Below, piece by piece: positions 16,166-24,162 of a stretch of 64,000 nucleotides of DNA. This stretch comes from Stappia sp. WLB 29 (GTDB lineage Bacteria; Pseudomonadota; Alphaproteobacteria; Rhizobiales; Stappiaceae). The stretch covers positions 248,001-312,000 of the forward strand of contig NZ_JALBGD010000002.1 in assembly GCF_023507705.1 (NCBI RefSeq). The letters run 5' to 3'. The translations under genes and the position numbers were made by a program. Under the pieces are notes generated by a model. It did no database searches. It had not been told where the DNA came from and worked only from the letters and a program-made list of their open reading frames with translations. Each line of letters opens with the position of its first letter. Positions within the stretch are counted from its first letter, which is position 1.

Positions 16166-17407
16166 ATGAAGCCTGATCGGCCGAGCTTTTCCGTTGTCGC
16201 TGAGCGCCGCTTTCGCCTGGCCGGCAAGGCGATCATCGAACAGCACAATCCGTATTTCCTCCCCGTCGACCAGCAGCGCGAGATCTGCGAGCGCAACGGC
16301 ATCCCGTTCATCAGTTTCGCCCATTACGACTATCTGGGCCTGAGCAACCATCCGGACGTGATCGAGGCGGCGAGCACCGAGCTGCACCGGCTCGGCACCG
16401 GCGTCGGCGCCTCGCGCCTCGTCGGCGGCGAGCGTGCCGGCCACCGCGCCTTCGAGCGCGAGCTGGCGGACTTCCTCGGCGTCGGCGACGTGATGTCGCT
16501 GGTCAGCGGCTATCTGGTCAACGTCTCCTTGATCAACTTCCTGATGGGCCCGCGCGATCTCGTTCTGATCGACGAACTGGCCCACAACTCGATCTTCGTC
16601 GGCGCCAAGAACGGCCGCTACGATCACCGGGTCTTCAACCACAACGACCTCGATGATCTGGAGCGCCAGCTGGAAGAGGTGCGCGGCCAGTACCGCAACG
16701 TGCTGATCGTCGTCGAAGGCCTCTATTCGATGGACGGCGACATTCCCGACCTGCCGCGGCTGGTCGAGATGAAGGAGGCGCACGACGCCTGGCTGCTCGT
16801 CGACGAGGCGCATTCCTACGGTGTTCTCGGCGCCACTGGGCGGGGCTTGTGCGAGCATTTCGACATCGACCCGCGCCGCATCGAACTGACCGTCGGCACC
16901 TTGTCCAAGTCCTTCGTCTCCTCCGGCGGCTTCATCTGCGCCGAGCAGGGCGTGATCGACTGGCTGCGCTTCACTCTGCCCGGCTTCGTCTACAGCGTCG
17001 GCCTGTCGCCGGCGACGCTCGGCAGCGCCCATGGCGCGCTGACGCAGCTCAAGGCCGAGCCGCAGCGCGTCACCCGCCTGCACGAGAATTCGCTGTATTT
17101 CCGCGACCGCGCCCGCTCCATGGGGCTGAACACCGGTCCGGCGATCGGTTGCGGCGTCGTGCCGATCCTGTTCTCCAGCCCGATGCAGACGATGATCGCC
17201 TCGCAGGCGCTGCTGGAACAGGGCGTCTATGCCCCGCCCATCGTCCAGATCGGCGTGCCGAAGGACCAGCCGCGCATCCGCTTCTTCCTGTCGGCCGCCC
17301 ATACGCACGAGCAGATGGACAAGGCCATCGCCATTGCCGCCGCTGTGGCGCATGGCGAGGGCTCGGCGCAGGCGGAGCTGCTGCAACAGGCCGTGGTCGG
17401 CGCCTGA
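16166..17407 (+). CDS. Alpha-oxoamine synthase, serine palmitoyltransferase-like
   Basis: PLP enzyme of 413 aa in the family that condenses an amino acid with an acyl thioester. Features: NYLGL-like HYDYLGLSNHPDV (53-65), GASRLVGGER (81-90), the PLP-stacking His in DELAHNS (136-142), DEAHSYGVLGATGRGLCEHF (213-232) and the PLP-lysine K248 in GTLSKSFVSSGGF. This pattern is closer to serine palmitoyltransferase than to BioF or Kbl. Would make 3-ketosphinganine from serine and a fatty acyl-CoA or acyl-ACP. Support comes from a ketosphinganine-reductase-like gene three genes downstream. No biotin genes are near. The substrate remains inferred; an AONS-like role on another acyl group is the alternative. 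Confidence 0.8.
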   Translation: MKPDRPSFSVVAERRFRLAGKAIIEQHNPYFLPVDQQREICERNGIPFISFAHYDYLGLSNHPDVIEAASTELHRLGTGVGASRLVGGERAGHRAFERELADFLGVGDVMSLVSGYLVNVSLINFLMGPRDLVLIDELAHNSIFVGAKNGRYDHRVFNHNDLDDLERQLEEVRGQYRNVLIVVEGLYSMDGDIPDLPRLVEMKEAHDAWLLVDEAHSYGVLGATGRGLCEHFDIDPRRIELTVGTLSKSFVSSGGFICAEQGVIDWLRFTLPGFVYSVGLSPATLGSAHGALTQLKAEPQRVTRLHENSLYFRDRARSMGLNTGPAIGCGVVPILFSSPMQTMIASQALLEQGVYAPPIVQIGVPKDQPRIRFFLSAAHTHEQMDKAIAIAAAVAHGEGSAQAELLQQAVVGA

Positions 17408-17467
17408 CGCCGACCGGGCCGGAACAATCGGGGCACGGGGCGCGCACCGAGCGGAGTTGGCATCGCC

Positions 17468-18148
17468 ATGACAGCTGACGAAAGGGCCGGCATCGAGCCG
17501 GGTCACTCGCGGACGACCCATGCCGGGCGTCCGCTTCGCCTCACGGGTATCCTGCTGGCGGCGCTGGTCGCCCTGTCGCCGGCGGCGGCCATGGCCATCG
17601 AGGGAACCCGCATCACACCGGGCAACGCGCAGAAGGCGCGGGACTCCGTGGTCACCGAGGTCGCGACCCTGCCGGTCGTGCGCCCGGAATTTCCGGTGCC
17701 CAGCGACCCGGGCCAGGTCTTCTATCTCCAGCGGTCCAGCAATTCCAACACCGTGGTCTATGCCGCCCGCTTCACGCAGGACGGCAGGCTCGACCCGCGC
17801 GAGCCGATCGTCGCCTATTGGCGGCGGTTCAACACGACCGGCGAGCAGCTGCCGCTGAAGATGATCGAGGACAGCTTCGCCTTCGGCGTCAGGGCGCGTG
17901 CGACCGATGATCCGGATGTCTTCCGCATCCACATCGTGTCCTATTCCGAGCGGCCGGCGACCTTGCGCCTGGTCGAGCCGGGCCGGGCCGAGCTTCTGCT
18001 TCCCGTCGGCGGGCGGACCATGCGCATGGCCTATGCCTATGCGGAGGTGGACGAGAGCGGGATGATGCCGAGCGTGCGCGAGGTGCTGGTGATGGGGCAC
18101 GACGCGGAGACCGGCAAGCCGCTGGTCGAACGGATCGAGATCGAGTAA
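17468..18148 (+). CDS. DUF4833-like exported protein of unknown function
   Basis: Protein of 226 aa with an N-terminal hydrophobic segment (about 25-45, ending ALSPAAAMA), a likely Sec signal or anchor. The body has QVFYLQRSSNSNTVVYAARF, PIVAYWRRFNTTGEQLPL and IEDSFAFGVRAR. I recognise these as DUF4833-type features, a family without known function that combines conserved aromatic and charged residues in beta strands. It sits 60 bases after the SPT-like gene and 121 bases before the inositol-phosphate synthase, so it probably belongs to the lipid system, perhaps as a periplasmic lipid-binding or assembly factor. The function is not known. Confidence 0.6.
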   Translation: MTADERAGIEPGHSRTTHAGRPLRLTGILLAALVALSPAAAMAIEGTRITPGNAQKARDSVVTEVATLPVVRPEFPVPSDPGQVFYLQRSSNSNTVVYAARFTQDGRLDPREPIVAYWRRFNTTGEQLPLKMIEDSFAFGVRARATDDPDVFRIHIVSYSERPATLRLVEPGRAELLLPVGGRTMRMAYAYAEVDESGMMPSVREVLVMGHDAETGKPLVERIEIE

Positions 18149-18269
18149 CGCTTGCCGCGCCGGCGATGCCGGCGGCAGGCATCAGGCGCGCGGGACTGCC
18201 GCGCGCGACAACAGCCAGAGAAGCGGACGGTCGACCCCGTCCGGGCAGGTTCGGGGGTAACCAGACAGT

Positions 18270-19382
18270 ATGAGCGCTTCTTCCGCGAAAACGATCCGCA
18301 CCGCGATTGTCGGTGCCGGCAATTGCGCAAGCTCGCTGGTCCAGGGCGTGGCCTATTGCCGGGCGCTGGGCGAGGAGGCGGTGGGCGTGCCGTTCCCGGT
18401 GCTCGGCGGTTACCGGCCGGAAGACATCGACATCGTGCTCGCCTTCGAGGTCGATGCGCGCAAGGTCGGACGCACGGTGGGTGAGGCGGCGGTTGCCCTG
18501 CCGAACTGCACCGAGATCTTCCACAAGGATCTTTCCGGCATGACCGCGCCGGTGCTGCGCGGTCCCGATCTCGACGGCGTTTCCGCCTTCATGCGCAACC
18601 AGGCGCCCGACCGCAGCTTCGTCGTCTCCAGCGCGCCGGCGCTCGACAAGGCCGGCATCGTCGCGGCCCTGCGCGAGGCCAAGGCCGACGTGATGATCAA
18701 CTTCCTGCCCGTCGGCTCGGTGGAGGCGACGCAGTTCTACGCCGAATGCGCGCTGGAAGCCGGCTGCGCCTTCGTCAACGGCATTCCGGTCTTCATCGCC
18801 TCCGATCCGGTCTGGGCCGCCCGCTTCCGCGATGCCGGCGTGCCGATCGTCGGCGACGACTTCAAGGCGCAGTTCGGCGCGACGATCACCCACCGGGCGC
18901 TGGCGCGGCTCGCCGACATGCGCGGCGTCAAGGTCGACCGCACCTATCAGCTCAATGTCGGCGGCAACACCGACTTCCTCAACATGATGGACATGGACCG
19001 CCTGGCGATGAAGCGGGAGTCCAAGACCGAGGCCGTGCAGACCGCGATGAACGCGCGGCTCTCCGACAGCGAGATCCGCATCGGCCCCTCGGACTACGTG
19101 CCGTGGCTCAACGACCGCAAGGTCGCCTATGTCCGCCTCGAGGGCCGGCTGTTCGGCGGCGTGCGCACCCATGTCGAGATGCGCCTGGAAGTCGAGGATT
19201 CTCCCAACGCCGCGGCCATGGCGCTGATCGCCATCCGCTGCGCCAAGATCGCCGCCGACCGCGGCCTTGCCGGTCCGGTCGAGGATGCGAGCGCGTTCCT
19301 GTTCAAGCACCCGCCGCTGCAGATCGAGGATGCGGAAGGCTACGACCGCCTGCTCGCCTTCGCCGACGGCGAGGCGGCCTGA
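18270..19382 (+). CDS. ino1: myo-Inositol-1-phosphate synthase
   Basis: Enzyme of 370 aa that converts glucose-6-phosphate to L-myo-inositol-1-phosphate using bound NAD. The N-terminal Rossmann motif is AIVGAGNCASSLVQG. The catalytic core has GDDFKAQFGATITHRALARL and, further on, RTYQLNVGGNTDFLNMMD, with the lysines of the KRESKTEAV segment typical of the actinobacterial/archaeal type. Its presence implies de novo inositol phosphate, normally made for inositol lipids or solutes. It is followed two bases later by the SDR gene, so translation is probably coupled. A GGGGGTAA stretch stands just before the start. Confidence 0.93.
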   Translation: MSASSAKTIRTAIVGAGNCASSLVQGVAYCRALGEEAVGVPFPVLGGYRPEDIDIVLAFEVDARKVGRTVGEAAVALPNCTEIFHKDLSGMTAPVLRGPDLDGVSAFMRNQAPDRSFVVSSAPALDKAGIVAALREAKADVMINFLPVGSVEATQFYAECALEAGCAFVNGIPVFIASDPVWAARFRDAGVPIVGDDFKAQFGATITHRALARLADMRGVKVDRTYQLNVGGNTDFLNMMDMDRLAMKRESKTEAVQTAMNARLSDSEIRIGPSDYVPWLNDRKVAYVRLEGRLFGGVRTHVEMRLEVEDSPNAAAMALIAIRCAKIAADRGLAGPVEDASAFLFKHPPLQIEDAEGYDRLLAFADGEAA

Positions 19383-19384
19383 CC

Positions 19385-20224
19385 ATGGCGGCCGCGGCGA
19401 CGGGCGCAGGACTGCTCGGCGCCGCCGGGCGTCCCGTCGCCCTGATCACCGGCGGCAGCAGCGGCATCGGCCGGGCCATGGCCCTGTCGCTGGCGCGCAA
19501 GGGCTTCGACCTTGCCCTCGTCTCGCGCGGGGCCGAGCGGCTGGAAAGCGCCCGCGCCGCAATCTCCGCCGCCGTGCCGCAGGCGCGCATCGCGGTGCGC
19601 ACTGCGGATGTCGGCGATGCCGACCAGGCGCGCGAGGCCGTTGCCGGCATCACCGCCGAGCTCGGCGTGCCGCGCTGGGCGGTGATGAATGCCGGCGTTG
19701 CCCGACCGGGCCGCTTTCTCGAACAGCCGCTCGAGGATCACCTCATGCAGATGCGCACGAACTATCTCGGCGCGCTGCATGTCGCCCACGCGCTCGCTCC
19801 GGCAATGGCGGATGCGGGCGGCGGGCGGATGGTCTTCGTCTCCTCGGGTGCTGCCTTCTTCGGCATCTACGGCTATGGCGCCTACGCGCCCTCGAAATTC
19901 GCGATGCGCGGCCTTGCCGAGGTCCTGCGGGTGGAGCTCGCCGACCGCAACATCTCGGTGACCCTCGCCTATCCGCCGGACACCGACACGCCGCAGCTCG
20001 TCGCCGAGAACGAGACCAAGCCGGCGGCCACCCGGGCGATCACCGCCGGCGGCGGCCTCTGGCCGGCCGAGCGGGTGGCGGAAAAGATCATCCTCGCCGC
20101 CGAGAAGGGCCGCTTCACCGTGGCGCCCGGCCTGCAGATGCAGCTGCTCGCCCACGGCCACAGCCTGCTGTCGCCCGCGCTCCGGCTCTGGCAGGCGCGC
20201 GTTGCCCGCTCGCACCGGGATTGA
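19385..20224 (+). CDS. Short-chain dehydrogenase, 3-ketosphinganine reductase-like
   Basis: SDR of 279 aa: cofactor motif TGGSSGIG (22-29), NAG (102-104), a catalytic serine in FVSSGAAFFG and Y167-X3-K171. After the active site comes AYPPDTDTP (195-203) followed by ENETKP (209-213). This stretch is characteristic of eukaryotic 3-ketodihydrosphingosine reductases (KDSR/Tsc10), which reduce the SPT product to sphinganine with NADPH. With an SPT-like synthase in the same gene run, sphingoid-base formation is the best reading. Substrate identity is inferred; many SDRs act on other ketones. It lies between the inositol-phosphate synthase and a CdsA-like gene. Confidence 0.78.
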   Translation: MAAAATGAGLLGAAGRPVALITGGSSGIGRAMALSLARKGFDLALVSRGAERLESARAAISAAVPQARIAVRTADVGDADQAREAVAGITAELGVPRWAVMNAGVARPGRFLEQPLEDHLMQMRTNYLGALHVAHALAPAMADAGGGRMVFVSSGAAFFGIYGYGAYAPSKFAMRGLAEVLRVELADRNISVTLAYPPDTDTPQLVAENETKPAATRAITAGGGLWPAERVAEKIILAAEKGRFTVAPGLQMQLLAHGHSLLSPALRLWQARVARSHRD

Positions 20225-20235
20225 GCGCAGTTTCG

Positions 20236-21021
20236 ATGGTGCCTCTCGCCATGCCGGCCCTCGTTCCCCTCGACATCGCGGCGCTCGCCGTTCTCGTCTG
20301 CCTCGCCATCGGCGCCGTGCTGCTGGCGCTCGGCAGCCTCGTGCCGGCGACGGCGCCGCAGGCGCGCCCGCTCTGGCCGGTCTACGGCACGGAGCTGGTG
20401 ATCGTCGGCGGCGGGCTCGGGCCCTTCGTTGCCGGCGGCCTCGTTCTCTCCCTGGCGCTGGCCGGTCTGGCGACGCGCGTTGCCTATGAGGCGGTGAGCG
20501 TTGCCTGGCGGCGGCACCTCAGCGCCGGCGGGACGGCCGGCACCGCGCGCCTTGCCGGCGAGGTGCTGCTTTTTCCCGGCCTGCCGCTTGCGCTCTTCGT
20601 TGCCGCCGGCGTCGAGCCGGCCAATGCCGGCGTGCTGGTGCTCGCCTTCCTGCTGGTCGAGACCTACGACAGCTATGCCCTGTTCGGCGGCAAGCTGTTC
20701 GGCCGGCATCCGGCCTTTCCCCGTCTCAGCCCGCGCAAGACCGTCGAGGGCCTTGCCATCGGCGCGGCGATGCTGGCGCTGACGGCGGCGATCTCCGGTC
20801 CCTTGCTGCTCGGCTGGTCGCTCGGCCTGTCGCTGGCGGCCGCCGGCGTCATTGCGGTTGCGGCGGTGGTCGGGGATCTCGCCGGCTCGCGGCTGAAGCG
20901 CGCCTCCGGCGTCAAGGACTACCCGCAGGTGCTGCCGCGCCAGGGCGGGCTGCTCGACATCGTCGACGCCTGGCTGATCGCCGGTCCCGCGCTGGTCGCC
21001 TTGCTGCGCCTTGCGTCCTGA
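20236..21021 (+). CDS. CdsA-like phosphatidate cytidylyltransferase (variant signature)
   Basis: Integral membrane protein of 261 aa with about seven hydrophobic segments. It contains LSPRKTVEG (164-172, compare SPKKTxEG of CdsA), DSYALFGGKLFGRH and the C-terminal signature GSRLKRxxxVKDYPQVLPRQGGLLDIVD (218-244). In ordinary CdsA the end of this signature reads HGGxxDR; here the His is Gln236 and the Arg is Ile242. CdsA makes CDP-diacylglycerol from phosphatidic acid and CTP. In this operon it could serve inositol-lipid synthesis or act on another lipid phosphate. The ATG at 20236 was chosen 11 bases after the SDR stop; the precise start is uncertain. Confidence 0.78.
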   Translation: MVPLAMPALVPLDIAALAVLVCLAIGAVLLALGSLVPATAPQARPLWPVYGTELVIVGGGLGPFVAGGLVLSLALAGLATRVAYEAVSVAWRRHLSAGGTAGTARLAGEVLLFPGLPLALFVAAGVEPANAGVLVLAFLLVETYDSYALFGGKLFGRHPAFPRLSPRKTVEGLAIGAAMLALTAAISGPLLLGWSLGLSLAAAGVIAVAAVVGDLAGSRLKRASGVKDYPQVLPRQGGLLDIVDAWLIAGPALVALLRLAS

Positions 21022-21028
21022 AGCGGCG

Positions 21029-21508
21029 TCAGCTCGCGAGAAACCAGGCGATGGGCGCAAGGACCAGGATCGCGTAGAGCGCCGCGGCGGCATCGTCCAG
21101 CATGATGCCCATCCCGCCGGTCACCTTGTCATGCGCCCAGTTCACCGGGAAGGGCTTGAGGATGTCGAAGGCGCGGAAGGCGATGAAGCCCGCGATCCAC
21201 CACAGCGGCTCGGCCGGCAGCGCCAGAACCACGGCGGCGGCGCCGAAGCTCTCGTCGATCACCACGATCTGCGGGTCGTCCGTGCCGGTCGCCGTCGCGA
21301 CGACGCCGGAGGCCCACACGCCGACGAAGAACAGGGCGGCAAGGCCGGCGATCTGCAGCGGCACCGACAGCATGGCGAGGCCGGCGGCCAGGACGAGGCC
21401 GACGACGGCGCCCACCGTTCCCGGCCAGACCGGCGACAGGCCGGCGCCGAAGGACAGGGCCAGGACATGGCCGAGCCGCTGGCTCGGCTTATGGACAAGA
21501 CGGGACAT
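21029..21508 (-). CDS. pgpA: Phosphatidylglycerophosphatase A family protein
   Basis: Small membrane phosphatase of 159 aa. Motifs match PgpA: GLSPVWPGTVG near the start, VIDESFG, FRAFDILKPFPV and GGMGIMLDDAAAALYA. Normally removes phosphate from phosphatidylglycerophosphate. It is convergent with the CdsA-like gene and lies inside the lipid block, so it might instead, or also, dephosphorylate phosphatidylinositol phosphate. The start at 21508 gives the family's usual N-terminus; the open frame continues upstream to 21559 without support. Confidence 0.88.
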   Translation of the reverse strand: MSRLVHKPSQRLGHVLALSFGAGLSPVWPGTVGAVVGLVLAAGLAMLSVPLQIAGLAALFFVGVWASGVVATATGTDDPQIVVIDESFGAAAVVLALPAEPLWWIAGFIAFRAFDILKPFPVNWAHDKVTGGMGIMLDDAAAALYAILVLAPIAWFLAS

Positions 21509-21630
21509 TGCGGCCGGCCTATGATGAGGATCGGAATCGGAACCGCCGGGCCATAGCATGAAATACGACGGGGAGCGATGCAGGACGAGATGCGGAACGG
21601 GGCGATCTGCCGGACGGAGTGCGGGGTAAG

Positions 21631-22854
21631 GTGAGACCGCTTGCCTCTCTCGCCGCGCGGTCCCTGTTCGCGCGCGTGCTCGGCCGGGTGGTGCTCGTCG
21701 TCGCCATCATCGAGGTCGTGTTTCTCGCCGAGAAGCTGACCGGCATCCTGGAAGAGGTGCTGGGCAATGGCGGCAACCTGCTCTACGCGCTCGCGGTTCT
21801 CGGCCTCACCTCGCCGGAGATCTTCGATTTCGCGCTGGCGCTGGCCTGCGTCATCGGCGGTTATTTCGCCTTCGTCGCCGCGCGCGAGGAGCGCGAGCTG
21901 GTCGCGCTGTCGGCGGCCGGCGTCTCCTGGGGCCTGCCGGTGCGCGTCGCGCTGGCCCTGGGTGCGCTCGCCTTCGTCGCCAGCCTCGCGGTTTCCGGCG
22001 TCGTCGATCCGCTTGCTCGCCACGCCACCCGCACGGTGATCTTCCAGCTGAAGAGCGAGCTGCTGTTTTCCCGCATCACCGGGCCGAGCGAGGGCACCCT
22101 GGTCGAGACCATTCGCGGGCGGACCTTCGCCGCCCTCTCCGACAACTCCGTCACCCCGCCGCACGAAAGCCTTTTCGTCCACCAGCCGGGCGAGGCGGGC
22201 CGCTGGCGCGTCACCCAGGCCGCCGACTGGAAGCTGGCCGGACCGGACGAGGAAGGCAATTACAGCCTCGGGCTCGGCCGGGTGATCGCCTACGACTTCA
22301 TCCGGGTCGAGGCGCGCGAGGGCGCCGGCATGCTGCGCCAGGGGCGCGGGCCGAACCTTTTCGCCGTCGGCCGGCCGGACGTCGCCAACATTCCCGCGCT
22401 CCCCCAGGTCAAGGTCGAGAACGTGTCGCTGCCGGTCAGCCTCGACAACATCCTCAACCACGCCCTGCGCACCGACGTTGCCGGAGAGTGGACCGTGTTC
22501 GAGGCCCTGAGCGAGGGGCAGGCCGCCGGCGAGACCGGGCGCGAGGCGCTGAAGATCGCCGGCGAGCGCGTCTCGCGCGCCATCGCCGTCTTCGTCGCAC
22601 CGCTGCTGGCGCTGCTGGCCTGCGTCTTCGCCGGACGCGGGGTCTTCGGTTTCCTGTCGCTGCCGCTCGCCTGCGGCGCGCTGCTCGCCTTCGACATCGT
22701 GCTGCGCGGCGTTCTCGGACGGCTGGCGGCGGACCAGCCGCAGGCGCTGGCGACGGTCGGCCTCGCCGCGGCCCTGCTGGTGCTGCTGGTCGCGGTCGCC
22801 GGCATTCGCACCCGCGCCGCCGTGCTGCTGCGCCCCGTCAGTTCGCGGGCCTGA
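21631..22854 (+). CDS. LptF/LptG (YjgP/YjgQ) family permease, first of a pair
   Basis: Membrane protein of about 407 aa with the family architecture: three helices in the first 120 residues, a periplasmic beta-rich domain (about 125-300), then three C-terminal helices (about 310-400). The segment FVAAREERELVALSAAGVSW matches the conserved cytoplasmic coupling loop of LptF/LptG. In LPS export these proteins form the channel of the LptB2FG extractor. Here no lptD, lptA or lptB is adjacent and the neighbours are lipid-synthesis genes, so a dedicated exporter for a different lipid is plausible. The start is a GTG, either 21631 or 21619. Confidence 0.85.
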   Translation: MRPLASLAARSLFARVLGRVVLVVAIIEVVFLAEKLTGILEEVLGNGGNLLYALAVLGLTSPEIFDFALALACVIGGYFAFVAAREERELVALSAAGVSWGLPVRVALALGALAFVASLAVSGVVDPLARHATRTVIFQLKSELLFSRITGPSEGTLVETIRGRTFAALSDNSVTPPHESLFVHQPGEAGRWRVTQAADWKLAGPDEEGNYSLGLGRVIAYDFIRVEAREGAGMLRQGRGPNLFAVGRPDVANIPALPQVKVENVSLPVSLDNILNHALRTDVAGEWTVFEALSEGQAAGETGREALKIAGERVSRAIAVFVAPLLALLACVFAGRGVFGFLSLPLACGALLAFDIVLRGVLGRLAADQPQALATVGLAAALLVLLVAVAGIRTRAAVLLRPVSSRA

Positions 22855-22857
22855 CCC

Positions 22858-24081
22858 ATGCGCGCGCCCGGCTCCTCCCTTCCGCTTTTCACCGCCGGCG
22901 GCCTGCCGCTCGCCCGGCGGCGCACGCCCGTCTTCGGCCTGATCGGCCGGCGGATCCTGGCGACGCACCTGAAGGCGGCGGCGCTGGTCATGACCATGTT
23001 CCTGATCGTCGCCTTCGCCATCGATCTGGCGCAAACGCTCGACGGTGTGCTGGCACGGGCCGACGAGCTGGGGCGCTCGCGTGGGGCTTTGGTCGCCACC
23101 TATCTCGGCTACCGCGCCGTCGACATCGCGACGCGCCTGTTCCCCGTCGCCTGCTTCATCGGCGTCTTCGCGGCCGAGCTGATGCGCCTGTTCAACCGCG
23201 AGACCACGGTGATCGCCGCCGCCGGCTGGTCGCCGCGCCAGACGCTGCTGGTGGTCTGCCTCTTCGCGGCTCTGACCGGCGCGCTGCAATTCTCGCTGGA
23301 GCGCTGGTGGCGGCCGGCGGCGGTCTTCGCCCAGGCCGAGCTGCAGCTCGGCGGCTACGGCCGGCGCTTTGCTGACGGCGATCTCGGTGAGCCGAGCTGG
23401 TTTGTCGTCAACGGCGCGGTGCTGAAGGCGCGGGTCATCCGCAGCGCCAAGCCCGAGCTCGTCGACGTCGAGCTCTATCGCGGCGTGGTCGCCGGCGACC
23501 TGCGCGACGTGATCGTAGCCCGCCACGGTGTGCCGACCGACCGGCCCGGCTTCTGGCGCTTCACCGATGTCGACCTGTGGGCGCGGCTGCCGGGCGAGGA
23601 CCAGTCGCGCCGCGACGGCGCGCCGCCTGCCTACGCCCAGACCTCGCTCTATCTCATCAGCCAGTATCCGAGCCTGGAACTGCGGCTCGACATCGTGCCC
23701 GAGGCGCTCTCCTATTACGACATCGCCGCCTTCTACCTGCCGCAGGCCCCGCTCGAGGTGCTGGCGCGCGACAGCAACCCGCTGAAGGGGCCGGATGTCG
23801 ACGCGGCGCTGTGGCGACGCTGGGCGGCGTTCTTCCTTCCCGGCGCCTACGCGCTGCTGGGCGCGAGCCTTGCCCCGGTCGCGGGGGCAGGGCGTGTCGT
23901 CGCGCCGCTGCGTATCCTCGTCCTGGCGCTTGCGGGATATCTCGCCCTCGTCGCGACCAAGGTCTCCTGGGCGATGGGCGAGATCGGCGTCCTGTCCGGC
24001 TTCACCAGCAGCTGGCTGTCGATCTTCCTGGCGCTTGTCGGGGTGCTCGTGGCGCAGCGGATGCTGTCGCGGCCGCATTGA
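22858..24081 (+). CDS. LptF/LptG (YjgP/YjgQ) family permease, second of a pair
   Basis: Membrane protein of 407 aa, four bases after the preceding permease gene, with the same layout: N-terminal helices (about 20-125), a periplasmic domain (about 130-310) and C-terminal helices. The loop AELMRLFNRETTVIAAAGWSP corresponds to the conserved coupling region. The two proteins would form an F/G heterodimer driven by a cytoplasmic LptB-like ATPase, which is not encoded here and might be shared with LPS export. Whether this is the cell's only LptFG pair cannot be seen from this window. Confidence 0.85.
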   Translation: MRAPGSSLPLFTAGGLPLARRRTPVFGLIGRRILATHLKAAALVMTMFLIVAFAIDLAQTLDGVLARADELGRSRGALVATYLGYRAVDIATRLFPVACFIGVFAAELMRLFNRETTVIAAAGWSPRQTLLVVCLFAALTGALQFSLERWWRPAAVFAQAELQLGGYGRRFADGDLGEPSWFVVNGAVLKARVIRSAKPELVDVELYRGVVAGDLRDVIVARHGVPTDRPGFWRFTDVDLWARLPGEDQSRRDGAPPAYAQTSLYLISQYPSLELRLDIVPEALSYYDIAAFYLPQAPLEVLARDSNPLKGPDVDAALWRRWAAFFLPGAYALLGASLAPVAGAGRVVAPLRILVLALAGYLALVATKVSWAMGEIGVLSGFTSSWLSIFLALVGVLVAQRMLSRPH

Positions 24082-24095
24082 GCGGTTTGCGCAGG

Positions 24096-24125
24096 CCGTC
24101 TCGAAATTTCGCGATTTCGAGACGG
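24096..24125. terminator. Bidirectional hairpin between convergent lptG-like and cytidylyltransferase genes
   Basis: Perfect 12-bp inverted repeat CCGTCTCGAAAT/ATTTCGAGACGG with a TTCGCG loop, between two genes that converge. A second, AT-rich 12-bp palindrome (ATTTTGCAAAAT, 24127-24138) follows. The stability and position suggest transcription termination for both strands, although no long U-run is present. Confidence 0.7.
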
Positions 24126-24162
24126 AATTTTGCAAAATCCGTCGCAAAATTTCTCGCGGGGA

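Noticed and set aside
16166-17407. Biotin synthesis enzyme BioF (8-amino-7-oxononanoate synthase)
   Set aside because: No bio genes nearby, and the GTLSKSF/DEAHSYGVLGATGRG patterns together with the KDSR-like neighbour fit an SPT-like enzyme better; not fully excluded.
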